Origin: Uranotaenia lowii
Lineage: Eukaryota; Arthropoda; Insecta; Diptera; Culicidae
Direction: 5' to 3'
DNA: 64,000 bases
NCBI RefSeq assembly: GCF_029784155.1
Contig: NC_073691.1
Location: 65,540,839 to 65,604,838 of the forward strand
Numbering within the stretch: the stretch's first letter is position 1; the number at the start of each line of letters is the position of its first letter. The notes under the pieces are model-generated. The model searched no databases. It saw nothing but the letters and a program-made list of their open reading frames with translations, and was not told the DNA's origin. The position numbers and the translations under genes are program-made. Positions 1 to 11,999 of the stretch are shown piece by piece.

Positions 1-340
1 AAAAATAGAAATTAAGGATAATTTAAAACTAAACCACCTATTTTCGAATTATTTTAGGGTCTTTTGTCTCTGGAGACCATGTGAACAGCGGCATAGTAGA
101 AATAACGTTTACTTACACTCGTATGTTGAGGCAGTGTACAAAAACAGTTTTCAAATAAATAAACCTGAAGCGTAGATACTGTCCTTTAAAAAACGAACAC
201 AAATACATACAGGATCTCAATGAAACTTGATGTTTCCTCGAAGAAATTTCTTTTTCTTAACTCTAAACGTACATCTATCGAGGATATGATGGCTAGCAAC
301 TTACAAATTCTAAAACCACCAATTTACAGAAAGTGTAATA
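1..340. other. no gene recognised
   Basis: AT-rich sequence with stops in all frames. No repeat boundary or coding signal was found. Confidence 0.5.
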
Positions 341-343
341 TGT

Positions 344-424
344 ATGCCGTGACCGGGATTCGATCTCATACCCGCTAGCTTAGAAGACTTGAAGTTTATC
401 CACTACGCCATTGGATGTCGTATG
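344..424 (-). mobile_element. tRNA-derived SINE head (degenerate)
   Basis: On the minus strand an A-box-like TGGCGTAGTGGATAA (plus 397-411) is followed about 30 nt later by a B-box-like GATCGAATCCC (plus 355-365). This is the spacing of an internal RNA polymerase III promoter. No clean cloverleaf can be drawn, so a decayed SINE is more likely than a tRNA gene. Confidence 0.5.
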
Positions 425-526
425 ACCTCTGGGTTCTAATAAAGCTAAAAGATAATTATTTGAAACGAGTTAAAAATCCTTATGATAATAATATTGAAGA
501 AATGCTTAAACACATAAACAAAAAAC

Positions 527-1700
527 TAGAGATATACCGAATAGTGGTATTCGGCGAACGGCCGACCTTTTGACCTTTTCAACTATTCGGCCAAACGAAT
601 ATTCGGCCGAATATTCTGTTGAGTTTCTTATAGTAATTCTTTTATTTCTACTGCTATTTCTAAAAGAAATCTTCTATTTCCCATCCCATGTTTTTAAGTG
701 GATTATATCCAATCAGATGTATCAGATCTTTTTTAAGTAGAGGTCTCTTTGATTTTCAAAATGTCAACATTAGCTGAAAGGACGTCAGATGACTTGTCGC
801 TTCTAGGACGTTTATCAACAAGGAGATAAGGGTTCCTGTAAATCTGGGACACAACATGTTGAAGGTGTCAAGAAATTTGAGATTGCTTATTTGATAACGA
901 ATTAGATGAAGATCGATTTTAAGTTAAATATTTTCAAAATAATTGTTAAAAACAACGTATCCATATAATCGGGAAATTTAGGACGATTTTTGAAAAAAAA
1001 AATTAAAAAATGGCAAATCTGAACAAAATCTAGGTTTTTTTCTTAAACATACAACTGGAAAATGGAAAAATAAACTTAAAATTTAAAGTTTTCATTGAAT
1101 CACAGCATCAGTTTATAAATCGTGTCGAAGGATAAACAAAAATTTATGTTCATTTTGGAATTTATTAAAACTTGATTTTGAATACAAAGTCCTAAAATTT
1201 TCAATAAGAAATTTAAGTTTTATTATTTATTTAATTATCTGAATAAACCCGGGAAAAATCCGGAAAACTTTAAACAATATCAGGGCATCCCGTCCAGATT
1301 TAACTTATCTCTGTTTTACAGGCAAGCCTGGATATATCAAGAAAATCTGGAATAAACGATAATTAAAGAATAAAACGATATTCGTCAGGATTTGCCTGTA
1401 CACAGTGTACAGTGAAAAGTATTCAGCTACTCCTAAGATGTTTTGCTGAACCATAAATTTTCGATTATTGTGTAGCTTTTTCAACATAACTTTAGGATAT
1501 TTCATAAATTATCCAAAATCATTTGAAAAATTTGACAAATCTGTTATTGTATAAATTAAAATATTTAATATTCGGCCTATTCGGCCTATTCGGCCGAATA
1601 CTCAGCTCAACTATTCGGTGAGCCGAATATTCGGCTTAACGGTTTTTTGGCGATATTTGGCGCCGAATATTCGGCCGACCGAATATTCGGTACATCTCTA
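527..1700. mobile_element. non-autonomous hAT element (MITE)
   Basis: Imperfect terminal inverted repeats: TAGAGATATACCGAATA at the left and the complement of TAGAGATGTACCGAATA at the right, one mismatch in 17. An exact 8-bp duplication CAAAAAAC (519-526 and 1701-1708) identifies the hAT superfamily. The ends are rich in the palindrome ATTCGGCCGAAT. There is no transposase ORF. It sits inside the LINE reading frame, which becomes continuous again when the element and one duplication copy are ignored. Confidence 0.88.
1225..1350. repeat. short dispersed repeat, copy A
   Basis: A stretch with AAAAATCCGGA, CAATATC and GGCATCCCG in fixed order, shared with 36785-36900 in the same orientation. 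Copy A is inside the hAT MITE at 527-1700. The family identity is unknown. Confidence 0.4.
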
Positions 1701-3325
1701 CAAAAAACTGTATCATAAAAAGAAAACGTGTAAAAGGCTGTATTTTGAAAGATTACTGAATGATACTACCCACTCTAAACTCTGGAAAAATATAAATCAA
1801 CTCTTAGGGAAATCTGAATCATCTTTACCAATCACTCTCACAGATGGCGAAGAACTCATTACAGGTCAAAAACATGTTGGTGATAAATTTTACAAATATT
1901 TATCATCGATTGGATCTTGCAAAGGAAATACCCATTGAAACCGTATTTGATGTTTGTCCAATATTGACGAAATCCGGAACTCAATTTTTCTGCAACCTAC
2001 TGATGAAACCGAAGTCAATTCTGTCATTTTTACCATTCAAAACAATTTAGCTGTGAGACCGATAGTTTTTCCGTTAGTGTGTTAAAAAAATAATAGCACT
2101 ATTTTCTTACATTTTGAAAAAGTTTTTCTATTCGATAATTGAATCTGGAACGACCCTTAAAATTGCAAAGGTGACTCCTATATTCTATCGACCAATTTTA
2201 AGTCTCAGCGTTTTTAGCAAAGGCTTCCAAAAACTACTGGTAAATAGAATTTACAAAATTTCTTAATTGCAACCATGTTCTATACAGTATGCAATATAGA
2301 TTCAAAGCAAGCTCGAACACTTTTATCGCATTCTCTGAACTCGTGGATTCCATAATCAAAGACATCGATTCCCAAAGTATAGTTGGTGTTTTATTCTTGG
2401 ACCTAAAGAAAGCATTTGAAACGCTTAATCACGGCATTTTTCTGGAAAATCTAAATAAATATAGGATAAAAGGGGTATTGCAAATGATTTAATTCGGAGT
2501 TATCTTTCGGATAGGAAACAATATGTAGTAGTGCAAGAAACAGAGAGTGGTATGAAAAACATTAACGTAGGTGTTCCACAAGGCAGCAATATGGGGCCTC
2601 TGTTCTTTCTTTTGTATATAAATGATATACGGAATTCCACTTTTTTGGTACAGCAAAGCTATTCGCTGATAACAAAGCACTATTCTATACAGGGAAACCT
2701 CCGAACACGATTATCGATAACCTGGAACATGATTTTCAATTACTATCTGTATATTTCAACAGAAAAAACAAAAACAAATATATGATATTCCGCTCCTCTA
2801 GGAAAGTTTTACCACCACATAGAGATCCAAATATGAACCATTTTGTTATAGAAGAAGTAAAAGCCTTCAAATCTAAGGCATTCAAATCTCACGTCTTTGA
2901 CAATATACACTCATTAAATACCATCCGAAACATTTATTTTACTACAGCAATTAGAAAACATTATACCTGTTTTTTTAATTATCTACAACCCTCTCAGTCA
3001 TTTACAACTTTAGGACAGAAACGAATTTTTTTCATCGGAACAACCAAATATAACACCTTACCCAATGATCTTGAAGAAATAAATAAATCAAATTAATGCT
3101 TCAAATATTTATGGGAAAAAAAATTTAATATATTTTTAATTATGTAGCGTTAATTTAGTGTAACCTTAATCTTAAAATGTAAAAATCTATTGATTCTAGT
3201 ATAATCTTTTTGTTTAAATTTTGATTGTCTTAAACGTGAATCTCTTTGAAGGAAATCGTTTTCCATTGAGATTCATAGTGTAAGTTAGCTATTTAAATAG
3301 TATTCGTCACATTTCTTTGCAATTA

Positions 3326-4274
3326 AAGTCTGCCTCATTTAATATTGGAACACAAACAATTGCGTGTAGTTCAGTCATTTATTAACGAATTCAGAATTTG
3401 TTTTTCATACAAATGTAGCATTTTCTTTACTCTTTCATAAAAAAATTATTCATTGCTGTTTCGAAGAAATTCTCGTACTTTTCCCGTAATACGGCACATT
3501 AGACGGCGCACACGGTTTTCTGTCCACAACTGCATATCCCCTGCCAAATCATGTACTTGCGGGCGAATTTATCCGCAAACACGAACTTAAATTTGGCAGG
3601 AACATCCCCCCGAGCCGTCGCCAAATAAAATTTTTGACCTGGGATTTGCCCGAAGTCCGCCTCACGTAGGTCTCATCGTCCATCAGAATACATCCGTCGA
3701 ACTTGGTCAGCACTTGGTCGTATAGCTTTCGAGCACGGATTCTGGCCACATTGTTCTGCTTCAGCGTCCGATTTGGCTGTTTGCTGGCTCGGAATGACCT
3801 TATTCCTTCCCGGAGACGAATTCGTCGCACCGTACTGTGAGCGGCCTGGAACTTATTGGCCAAATCGCGGTCTGAAAGATTGGGATTCCTCTTGACGGCC
3901 TTGATGACTTTCCCACGCAGTTTCCGGTCGACAGTTCCACTCCGACGCTTCGAATGCGGCTTCCGAGCCGTCGTCAATGTTTCCTTGTACTGCTTGATAA
4001 CACGCCATACGGTATTTCTGGGCATTTTAAGCTGTTTAGCTAGCTTCGATGCCGACAACAATGGATTTTCAAGAAAACTGTACACAATTTGATCTCTCCG
4101 TTCGGCTTCCATGGCGGTTGTTTACAAAATGCTATCGTTTGGTGTTATGACATAAATACATGGTGAAAGGTAATGAATTTCCCGACACGTGGGTGAAAAA
4201 AGTTTCCAAATCCGTCCACTAAGAGCGCCACAATGAGCAAAAGAATTTGTTCCAATATTAAATGAAGCAGACTT
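3326..4274 (-). mobile_element. internally deleted IS630/Tc1/mariner element
   Basis: The terminal inverted repeats are 26-27 bp with one mismatch (left from 3326, right to 4274; core TTTAATATTGGAAC). They are flanked by the TA target duplication (3324-3325 and 4275-4276). At 949 bp it is shorter than the about 1.27-kb relative at 12484-13750, because the middle of the transposase gene is lost while both ends remain. Confidence 0.88.
3424..4112 (-). pseudogene. mariner-family transposase, internally deleted and frameshifted
   Basis: The ATG at 4112 begins MEAERRDQIVYSF, followed by two helix-turn-helix regions (residues about 15-50 and 75-110, the second with NPNLSDRDLA) and the first catalytic motif MDDETYV (about residue 143). 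Directly after that motif a one-base shift changes frame. In the adjacent frame the family continues as QIPGQKFY and, further on, RKYMIWQ. The coding then runs straight into a C-terminal tail (VREFLRNSNE, ending near 3452) without the second catalytic Asp or the Glu. The deletion therefore removes the rest of the catalytic core. It cannot encode an active enzyme, but its intact ends could be moved by a related transposase. Confidence 0.85.
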
Positions 4275-4734
4275 TAAATAAAATTTTGAGTTCTCAGCAT
4301 GAGTAAAATTTGGTCGTGTATTTTTTCTTTCTTTTTTCATTGGCTGTCAAACGTGCTGAGAACAGCAGCGTCCATTATCAGGGGACTCATGCGAGCTTTT
4401 TGGTGTGGAGGAGTGTGGTGGCCGCTACAGTTTTTTAATAATTTTTTTTTGTATTTGAAATTAGATCCTTTAGAATTATAGCAAACGAGGATGATGATAG
4501 ATTAAAGGTGACAAGCTGATGAAGATGTAAACGAAGGCGATTTGTATTGGCGATTTGCAGCAAAATTTCTGACATGCAGTACCACCTATATTCTCTAACT
4601 TTTGACGAACAGTACTAGCATGAAAGCATGGCATTGAATACAAATTGTTTATAAAATAAAGTTTATTGCAGAATCTCTTATGAACATTGAAAATGGCTAT
4701 ATTGGGTAAGAAAATAATCTCATGCTTTTCGACA

Positions 4735-6480
4735 AGATTGACAAAATTGACGAAATTTACAAAATTGTCAAAATTGACCAATTGATAAAATTGGCAAAAC
4801 TGACAAAATTGTTAAAATTGACAAATTTGTTAAGTTGACAAAATTGACAAGATTGTCAAAATTGAAAAAAAAAATGACAAAATTGACAAAACTGTCAAAA
4901 TTGATAAAATCGACAAAATTCGAAAAATTTCCAAAATTGACAACTTGACAACATTGAAAAAAATGACAAAATTGTTAACATTGACAAGATTGACAAAATG
5001 GACAAGATGACAAAATTGGCAAAATTTTTAATAATGACAAAATGGATAAAACTTACAAAATCGACAAAATTTACAAAATTCAAAAAATTCACTATATTGA
5101 CAAGGTTGACAGAATTGACGAAATTGAAAAAATTAACAATATTGACGAAACTGACAAAAACAACAAAATTGACAAAACTAACAAAATTGACAAAATTGAC
5201 AAAATTGACAAAATTGACAAAACTGACAAAATTTACGAAATGGACAAAATTGACAAAACTGGAAAAATTGCCAAAATAGACAAATGATTAAATTAACAAT
5301 ACTGAAAAAATTGACAGAATTGACAAAATTGACAAGATTGACAAAATTGACAATGTTGACAAAATAGACAAGATTGACAAAATTGACAAAATTTACAAAA
5401 ATGACAAAATTGACAAAAATGACAAAATTGATGAAGTCGACAAAATCGTCAAATTCAAAAATTTGCAACATTGATTACATCGACAAAATTGACAAATTTA
5501 ATAGAATTTACAAAATTGACAAGAATGACAAGATTGACAAAATTGACAATATGGAGAAAACTGATAAAATTAAAAAAAAAATACAAAATTTACAAACTTT
5601 ACAAAATTTACAAAATTTACAAAATTTAAAAAATTTACAAAATTTACAAAATTTACAAAATTTACAAAATTTACATAATAAACAAATTTTACAAAATTTA
5701 CAAAATTTACAAAATTTATAAAATTTATAAAATTTACAAAATTTACAAAATTTACAAAATTTACAAAATTTAAAAAATTTACAAACTTTACAAAATTTAC
5801 AAAATTTACAAAATTTACAAAATTCACAAATTTTACAAAATTTACAAAATTTACAAAATTTACAAAATTTACAAAATTTACAAAATTTACAAAATTTACA
5901 AAATTTACAAAATTTACAAAATTTACAAAATTTACAAAATTTACAAAATTTACAAAATTTACAAAATTTACAAAATTCACAATATTTACAAAATTTACAA
6001 AACTTACAAAATTTACAAAATTTACAAAATTTACAAAATTTACAAAATTTACAAAATTTACAAAATTTACAAAATTTACAAAATTTACAAAATTTACAAA
6101 ATTTACAAAATTTACAAAATTTACAAAATTTACAAAATTTACAAAATTTACAAAATTTACAAAATTTACAAAATTTACAAAATTTACAAAATTTACAAAA
6201 TTTACAAAATTTACAAAATTTACAGAATTTACAAAATTTACAAAATTTACAAAATTTACAAAATTTACAAAATTTACAAAATTTACAAATTGTACAAAAT
6301 AAAAAAATTTACAAAATTTACAAAATTGACTAAATTGACAAATTTCGCAAAATTGACAAGATTGACCAAATTTACAAAATTTTGAAAATTGACAAATTTG
6401 ACATAATTGACTAAATTGACAAGATTAAAAAATGGTGGAATTGTGAAAACTGACTAAAGTGGCAAAATGACATAATAAAA
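4735..6480. repeat. 9-bp minisatellite (acaaaattt / acaaaattg)
   Basis: About 1.7 kb of a 9-base unit. The core (about 5580-6300) is an almost pure run of acaaaattt. Both flanks (4735-5575 and 6310-6480) carry the variant acaaaattg with many substitutions. Because the unit is three codons long, it stays open in several frames for long distances (Asn-Phe-Val repeats on minus, Gln-Asn-Leu on plus). These ORFs are by-products and not genes. Confidence 0.93.
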
Positions 6481-6884
6481 ATATTGACATTTCAAGATTG
6501 TCAGTATTTTTAACTTTTAAAGTTGATTCTAGCTATAATGGTACCCTACGTTGAAGCATCGTATTTAACTCCTAGCAATTGTTAATTTAGCCAATAATTT
6601 TATCAATGTATTTGTTTCCTTTACTTGAGAGGATGAATTTTTTGAAAAACATGGTCAGGCATCTTTTTTAAATTGTATTCGTTATTTTTATACCCCTACC
6701 ATTTTAAAGTTACCTATGTAAATCTCCAAAAGGAGTAAATTGTATGAGATTATTATGTCATAGAAACGGAATCATAAAATATATTCCAGAATCCAATTAG
6801 TTGCAAATAATGTTATTTATATGAAAATTTTGAATATATCAAAATACTTTTATCCTATAAAAAAACTTTGAATCTTCATTTCTA
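6480..6884. other. no gene recognised
   Basis: AT-rich spacer between the minisatellite and a MITE. Nothing recognisable. Confidence 0.5.
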
Positions 6885-7689
6885 GTGTAACATTTCATAA
6901 GGGCGAAACTAGCAGTTAGCTCGAAACGAGAAAAATGCGTTTGAAATTTCGGAACATCTAATCAAATCCTGTTTTCAATTGATTGTCAATAAATTGTACT
7001 TTCGGTGGAGACATACTATCCTTACCCCACAGAATAGTACAGGTTACTCTACTTGTACATTCATTCCCTTGAAACAGTCCACTCAAAGGCATTTTTAGTC
7101 AATGAGTTGGAAATCGAGATCGAATTGTTATGTGCGAATAGTTCGCTGCAAACGGGCTGTGCCACTTTACATAGGATGTTAGCTTACATAATACATCATA
7201 CATCTACAAAATAAAAAAAATGTGCATTACATTCACTTATTGATCGTTGGTTATCAAAATCTTTTACTTTTTTCATTAAATTTCAGAGATTTTCGAGTTT
7301 CGTCTTTTTGTGTTTTCGATTTCAGTTACGCCTGCAAGTTTCGCCCAATTGCTCGGCCGTTTTTGTTTTGGATTTGAAGTTTCGCCCATTGGTCCTACAC
7401 GCAAAAACTAATTGGGCCGTTTTGTCACACACGGTCAACTCAGTTACGCCTGTTGGCCCTACACGAATAGAAAAATGAACCCCATTTTGAATAGGCGTAA
7501 CTTCACGTTCCAACGAAAATGCATCAACAGGAAGTTTCGCCCAATTGAATTTTAATGATTTTTTGAAAGTTTTAAGTTATTTTAAGATGAAACCGCGCTA
7601 GTTAGGTAAAGTGCAACCGCGTGAATCCAGAATGACCTTTAACTCGATTTGTTTAAATTTGGCAGTTTCGCCCTTTTGAAATGTTACGC
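6885..7689. mobile_element. TA-type MITE with iterated subterminal motif
   Basis: Terminal inverted repeats of about 28 bp (start GTGTAACATTTCATAAGG; right end is the complement with two mismatches) are flanked by TA (6883-6884 and 7690-7691). The terminal motif AGTTTCGCCC recurs inside at about 7337, 7377 and 7532, and GTTACGCC recurs at about 7325, 7443 and 7496. No transposase ORF. The TA duplication suggests mobilisation by a Tc1/mariner-type enzyme. Confidence 0.8.
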
Positions 7690-7762
7690 TAGATTTCTTA
7701 AATTCATTTAGGATTGACTGCGTTTAAAATTCTTTAACCATCATTCACAATTTATAAATCTA

Positions 7763-8590
7763 TCACTTCTCGAAGGGGCGGAGCTCCGAAGTGTTGGGAG
7801 GGTTGAACATTTTCGGCACGAAATTGACCTTATTGTCCGCAAACTACTTTAGCACGTCCTTCGAGTAGTGGCACGAATCTGGCCAGAAGATTGTTGGGAC
7901 GTTCAGGAGAGGAATCAGCCGCTTCTGGAGGCACTCTTTCATGAACACCTGTCCGTTCATTGTGTCCTGGGTCACGAAAGGTGCACTCCGCTTTCCGCAC
8001 GTGTAGATAGCTTGCCAAACCAGGAATTTATTCGCCAATATGGACATCTCCTTAGTGCAGACATGCTCCGAAACGCTGAACTTATCCTTGGCCGTGAAAA
8101 ACAGGTTGCCGGGGATCTGTTTGAAGTCGGCCTTCACATATGTATGTTTCGTCTTCCATGATGCAGCATTCAACTTTCGTCAGCATGTTGAGGTACAACT
8201 TCCTGGCACGGGTTTTGGCGGACTTTTTCTTCCTCCCGTCGCAATAAGGAACCTTTTCTACCTTGAACGTTCTAAGCCCAGCCTTAGTTTTGGCCTTCTG
8301 GACAAAACTTCGGCTTAGGTGCAGCTTATTAGCCACATCCCGAACGGAGGCATTCGGGCTTCGGTTGAAGGCCCCAACTACGCGGTTGTGATTTTTGGTG
8401 TTGTACGGAATACTTTTTCCTTCACTTCTGGGATTCCGTTGATAAAACGGTTCGAGGAACGTTTGACCACCCGCAACACCGTGGAACTCGTGATTCCCAA
8501 CGTTTTAGCGATGGAAAAATGCTAGAGATACTTGTTCTCGCGATGAATGCACAAGATTTTATCACGCACGAGCTGTTCTTTCGACTCCAT
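7763..8590 (-). pseudogene. DD37E-type mariner transposase, decayed copy
   Basis: Starts at an ATG (8590) with MESKEQLVRDKI. The helix-turn-helix region, the first catalytic block MEDETYI (about 8150-8170), LANKFLVWQAIYTCG (about 8000-8040), WPDSCHY (about 7870-7890) and NTSELRPFEK (7763-7795) follow in order in shifting frames. Asp to Glu spacing is 35 residues here, two fewer than in the copy at 12637, because the residues after the Asp are missing. Several frameshifts and stops are present. Clear terminal inverted repeats were not found, so this is a dead fragment. Confidence 0.82.
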
Positions 8591-8699
8591 TTCCGCGAGT
8601 TTTGATCACAGGACTTTAAAACTTGCAGGATGTAAACAATGCACTCACTGTAATCTAAATCCACCTAAATTTCAATTAATTCTATCCAACGCTTAAATG

Positions 8700-10160
8700 G
8701 TTAGAACAATTTCACAGTATGGCAATTTCATCGTGGACACCTTTATTATTCTAGCTAGCTGTTTATATTATCGATGCATTTGAAATCAAGATTCTTCGCG
8801 CGTAATCGATCATCTCGGCAATCGGCAACCCTTTTTGCTGTACTGATGCCGAAACTTGGAAGATGTTTGATAGATGTCTGGTCAAAGTGATTTGACGTCA
8901 GTGAAAGTCGCCGGCGCACAGGGGTTCAATTCCAATGCACAAATGCCAAATTGGTCTGATTGAATCACCGACCAGTGAGTGAGTAACAATTTTTTTTTCT
9001 AAAAATTATCATTATAAAACAAAAATTACTTAACTGCAAAAATGATTTTTGCATCAAAACTTATCAGCAGACTTTAAATCGTATTTCAGGCTCCCAAGAA
9101 ATATATTGTGGTTATTTTTATCAAACTGTAGTACTGAAGCAAAAGTTTGAGACTGAATATTAATTAATTTGATTTCATAGGATATATTATAGAAATAAGG
9201 CGTGGATTAAAAGATACGCACAGCCACTTGGATTAAAAATAAAGGTAACAAGGTAACCTACAAAATTCATCTACTAAATACTTTTTGCTGACATGGTTCA
9301 CTTTCCGTATAACCCGGTACCTTATTATCTAATCATCATCCTCAAAATAAGAATACCAACAACGGTTGCGTTAATGATCAAAGTGTGACAACTATCTTGA
9401 ATCCGAGCTAGGCATTTTGAGCATCCACAAAACCATTAGGTTTGACAAATTGTTACCTTTAGGGAACATCACATTTAATCTCGCAGGCGGTAGACAGTCA
9501 ATTTCAATTGAAGTTCTTCGCACTTAGTGCCCCGCGGGCTCCGGATAGCACGTGATCATAGTTAGTTAAATGTTTTTAATTACCAGTCTCAAATGACGAT
9601 GTTTCGCCCGTTTTTTTTCGTTGCTTCTCTTTCATATTCTGGTTGACGATTATTGCCGCTGAGCTAGTACATCTCGGCGATGATTTGTCTTGTGAAATAG
9701 CACACGCCACAAATGTCGCATTATAATGTGAGCTAAGCAGATATGCTGGGTTACATTAAGTAAGCTTGTTTTGAGGCAATCAGCTCAAGGTCGGTTTCGG
9801 GTAATTCCAGCCATTTCAACTGCCGGCTGTCAGTTTTGCGTAATTATGGAACACTCTAAGTGACACTTGAAAAGCAGTGCGTTGACCTCTTTTCTAGTGG
9901 GTTATCGTAGAAATATTTCCCTAGATACGGTTCCGTTGAGTAACATCTGAACCCTCATGCCGCATTGAAAAACTCTAAGTACATAATGTTGGTACAGATT
10001 ACTCTCAATAAACCATAACGTTTTAGTCCTTAAAATGTAAGGTTTTTGATTTGTATTCAATAAAACACTTGAATTTATGAATCAATAACTTTGAATTAAG
10101 CTAACGATTCATATGGTGCTCTTTGAACACTTTCCTGAACCTCTGTCCAGAACCAGATCC
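8700..10160. other. no gene recognised
   Basis: No ORF with coding character and no repeat boundary. 8800-8960 and 9480-9560 are less AT-rich and could be unique host sequence. Confidence 0.45.
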
Positions 10161-10169
10161 TTGTAGGGA

Positions 10170-10370
10170 CATTGATAAGGTCGGGAGGAGGACTAACATG
10201 AGGAGTGTTCTGAAGATTTACTTGAGAAGTGAGAAGTGTTTTGGAGGTTTATTTCACAATTTTACGGTTGATCGGAAGGACCAACATGAAGAGTGTTTTG
10301 AAGGTTAACATTGGATCAGGAGGACCAAAATTAATATTGTTTATTTCACGTATTTACGTTAAATAGGTAA
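10170..10370. repeat. imperfect tandem repeat, about 90 bp
   Basis: The phrase GGACCAACATGAAGAGTGTT and its variants occur at about 10186-10210, 10279-10298 and, degraded, near 10319, with TTTATTTCAC between units. Only two to three units are present. Confidence 0.5.
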
Positions 10371-10439
10371 CACCAAAGAAATTTACGATGTTCGAGATAA
10401 CCAATGATTGTTACTTTGATACCGTGCTTTAATAACCAA

Positions 10440-11010
10440 CCAGTTTTCCAGTCGAGATAAGAGTTCCGACTGCAGTTTGGATGTGATGAGAGTTTCAATC
10501 AAAAGCATGAGATTCTAGTTGGGTTGGAGTGCGATGAAAGTTCCAATTAAAAGCTTGAGTTCCCAGTCGAGATGGAAGTTCCGACTGAAATTTGATTGCG
10601 ATGGGAGTTTCAATCAAAGCCTGAGATTCCAGTCATGATGGAAGTTCCGACTGAAGTTTGATGTTTGATTTCGATGAGAGTTCCAATCAAAAGCATGAGA
10701 TTCTAGTCGCGATTAGAGTTCCGTAAAAAATTTCATTTCGATGAAGGTTCCAATCAAAAGTTTGAGATTCTAGTCGAGATGAAAGTTTCGACTGAAGTTT
10801 GATTGCAAAGGAAGTTCTAATCAAAGGCTCGAGTTTTCCAGTAGTGATGAGGGTTCCGACTGAAGTTTGATTGAATGGAAGTTCCAATCAAAGCTTGAGA
10901 TTCCAGTCATGATGGAAATTCCTAGTCGTGAATATCCAGTCGTGAGGAGAGTTCCTACTGAAATTTGATAGCGATGGAAGTTCAATCAAAGGCTCAAGTT
11001 TTCAACTGAT
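10440..11010. repeat. diverged minisatellite, unit about 65-75 bp
   Basis: Alternating phrases CCAGTCGAGATGGAAGTTCCGACTGAAGT and GATGGAAGTTCCAATCAAA recur about eight times with substitutions and small length changes. It abuts the MITE beginning at 11023. A weak further copy lies near 12185-12220. No coding interpretation is supported. Confidence 0.7.
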
Positions 11011-11022
11011 TATGACGGAGTA

Positions 11023-11995
11023 CACGCTCATTTTTTTATAACCATTTTTGAGTTTTTTTTTCAACCGTTTTATGGTTTTTTGCCTGAAAACAACGACTAT
11101 TGTTATTTTTTAACCATAGTGAACTGTTGAATTTCAACCAATTTCAAAGTTATTGCTTAAAACCAAAAAAAATGGTAAAAAATTCTAGCATATATTTCAT
11201 TTCTGATCCGTCCGTGCAAGCATCAACACCTTGGAATGGCTGAGAAAAATTATCTGCCAAGGAAGTATCTCCTGATCGAGGTAAATTCGGATGGCTTGAT
11301 TTCGAAGAAATCGAGTCCAAGGCGTAAGAGGTGAGTGTTTTTTATTTAATGTTAGTTGATTTGAGATCACCTTTTTTGAGTTTTATTTCTCGTTTCTATG
11401 TTTATAGGTTCTCCGATAAAGACAACCAATACCTAATCCAAATTCCAGAACAAACGCAACTAGTTGGAGCAGACGTTCTGAATATTTTGTTAGTTCGGGA
11501 AACAGGATGTATCACCGGGATCTTATCGCGAGCCGGATGCTTAGTCGAGCAAATTCCAGTCCGTATTCAACTGGATTGAGGATGCTGTTTGTCCCGCGCA
11601 CTCATCATCGTCCCCCGCTGTTCCAGTTTCCATCGAAAAAAAAATGCTAGGATAATTTTATTATTCAAATATTTTGTAATGTTCAAAAAAAATGATAAAA
11701 ATTTATAAATTTTATGAAATTTTGAATATAAATGTGAAAAAAAAATCATCAAATTCAATGCGGAAATGTTCCTTCTTACTCTCAAAATAAATAATCGCGT
11801 TCCCTTTTTCTGAAAATAGTTATTTTTCAAGCGTTTTTCACCTATACGAACACGGTTGAAAAATAACCATAACCGAAGTTCTCCGCCAAATCTAATTTTA
11901 TGAGTTTTCACTGAAAAGTCATAAAACGTCTTAACCCACAGAACTTGGATTATGGTTATTTTTCGAACATTAATGGTTCAATATGGCCGAGCGTG
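11023..11995. mobile_element. TA-type MITE carrying a spliced ORF
   Basis: The ends read TACACGCTC and its complement (11021-11029 and 11989-11997), with TA at the outer edge. Inside each end are AACCAT-rich, poorly conserved inverted sequences. The middle (11236-11579) is not AT-rich and has an exon-intron-exon structure, unlike the flanks. Confidence 0.6.
11236..11579 (+). CDS. candidate two-exon gene fragment inside a MITE
   Basis: Exon 1 (11236-11330) starts MAEKNYLPRKYLLIEV and ends at a strong donor, AG|GTGAGT. A 77-nt intron ends TTTATAG. Exon 2 (11408-11579) continues in frame after a phase-2 junction as FSDKDNQYLIQIPEQ and ends at TGA, giving 88 residues. The predicted product has no signal peptide or membrane segment, a basic stretch at the junction (SPRRKR) and a hydrophobic C-terminal half. 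I do not recognise it. Its place between MITE ends suggests a captured piece of a host gene. It could also be unexpressed chance structure. No promoter was identified. Confidence 0.4.
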
Positions 11996-11999
11996 TATC

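Larger units (their letters stand above)
440..3140 (+). pseudogene. decayed non-LTR retrotransposon ORF2 (CR1/L2-like), split by a hAT MITE
   Basis: Broken reverse-transcriptase reading frames lie in order on the plus strand. The linker between endonuclease and RT begins before 527 and resumes at 1701, with the frame continuing across the inserted MITE. RT motifs follow: FLDLKKAFETLNH (about 2395-2435), VPQGSNMGPLFFLLYIND (about 2570-2630), and a damaged catalytic box in which FADD has become FADN (about 2660-2675). The C-terminal block TLPNDLEEI, typical of CR1/L2-like elements, lies near 3060-3080. At least four frameshifts and several stops make it non-functional. The endonuclease domain is missing or beyond recognition. 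The clade call rests on motif style only. Confidence 0.75.

Noticed and set aside
5570..5980. Long Asn-Phe-Val repeat ORF and Gln-Asn-Leu ORF on the other strand
   Set aside because: Both are translations of a 9-bp minisatellite whose unit is three codons. No promoter, normal composition or unique sequence.
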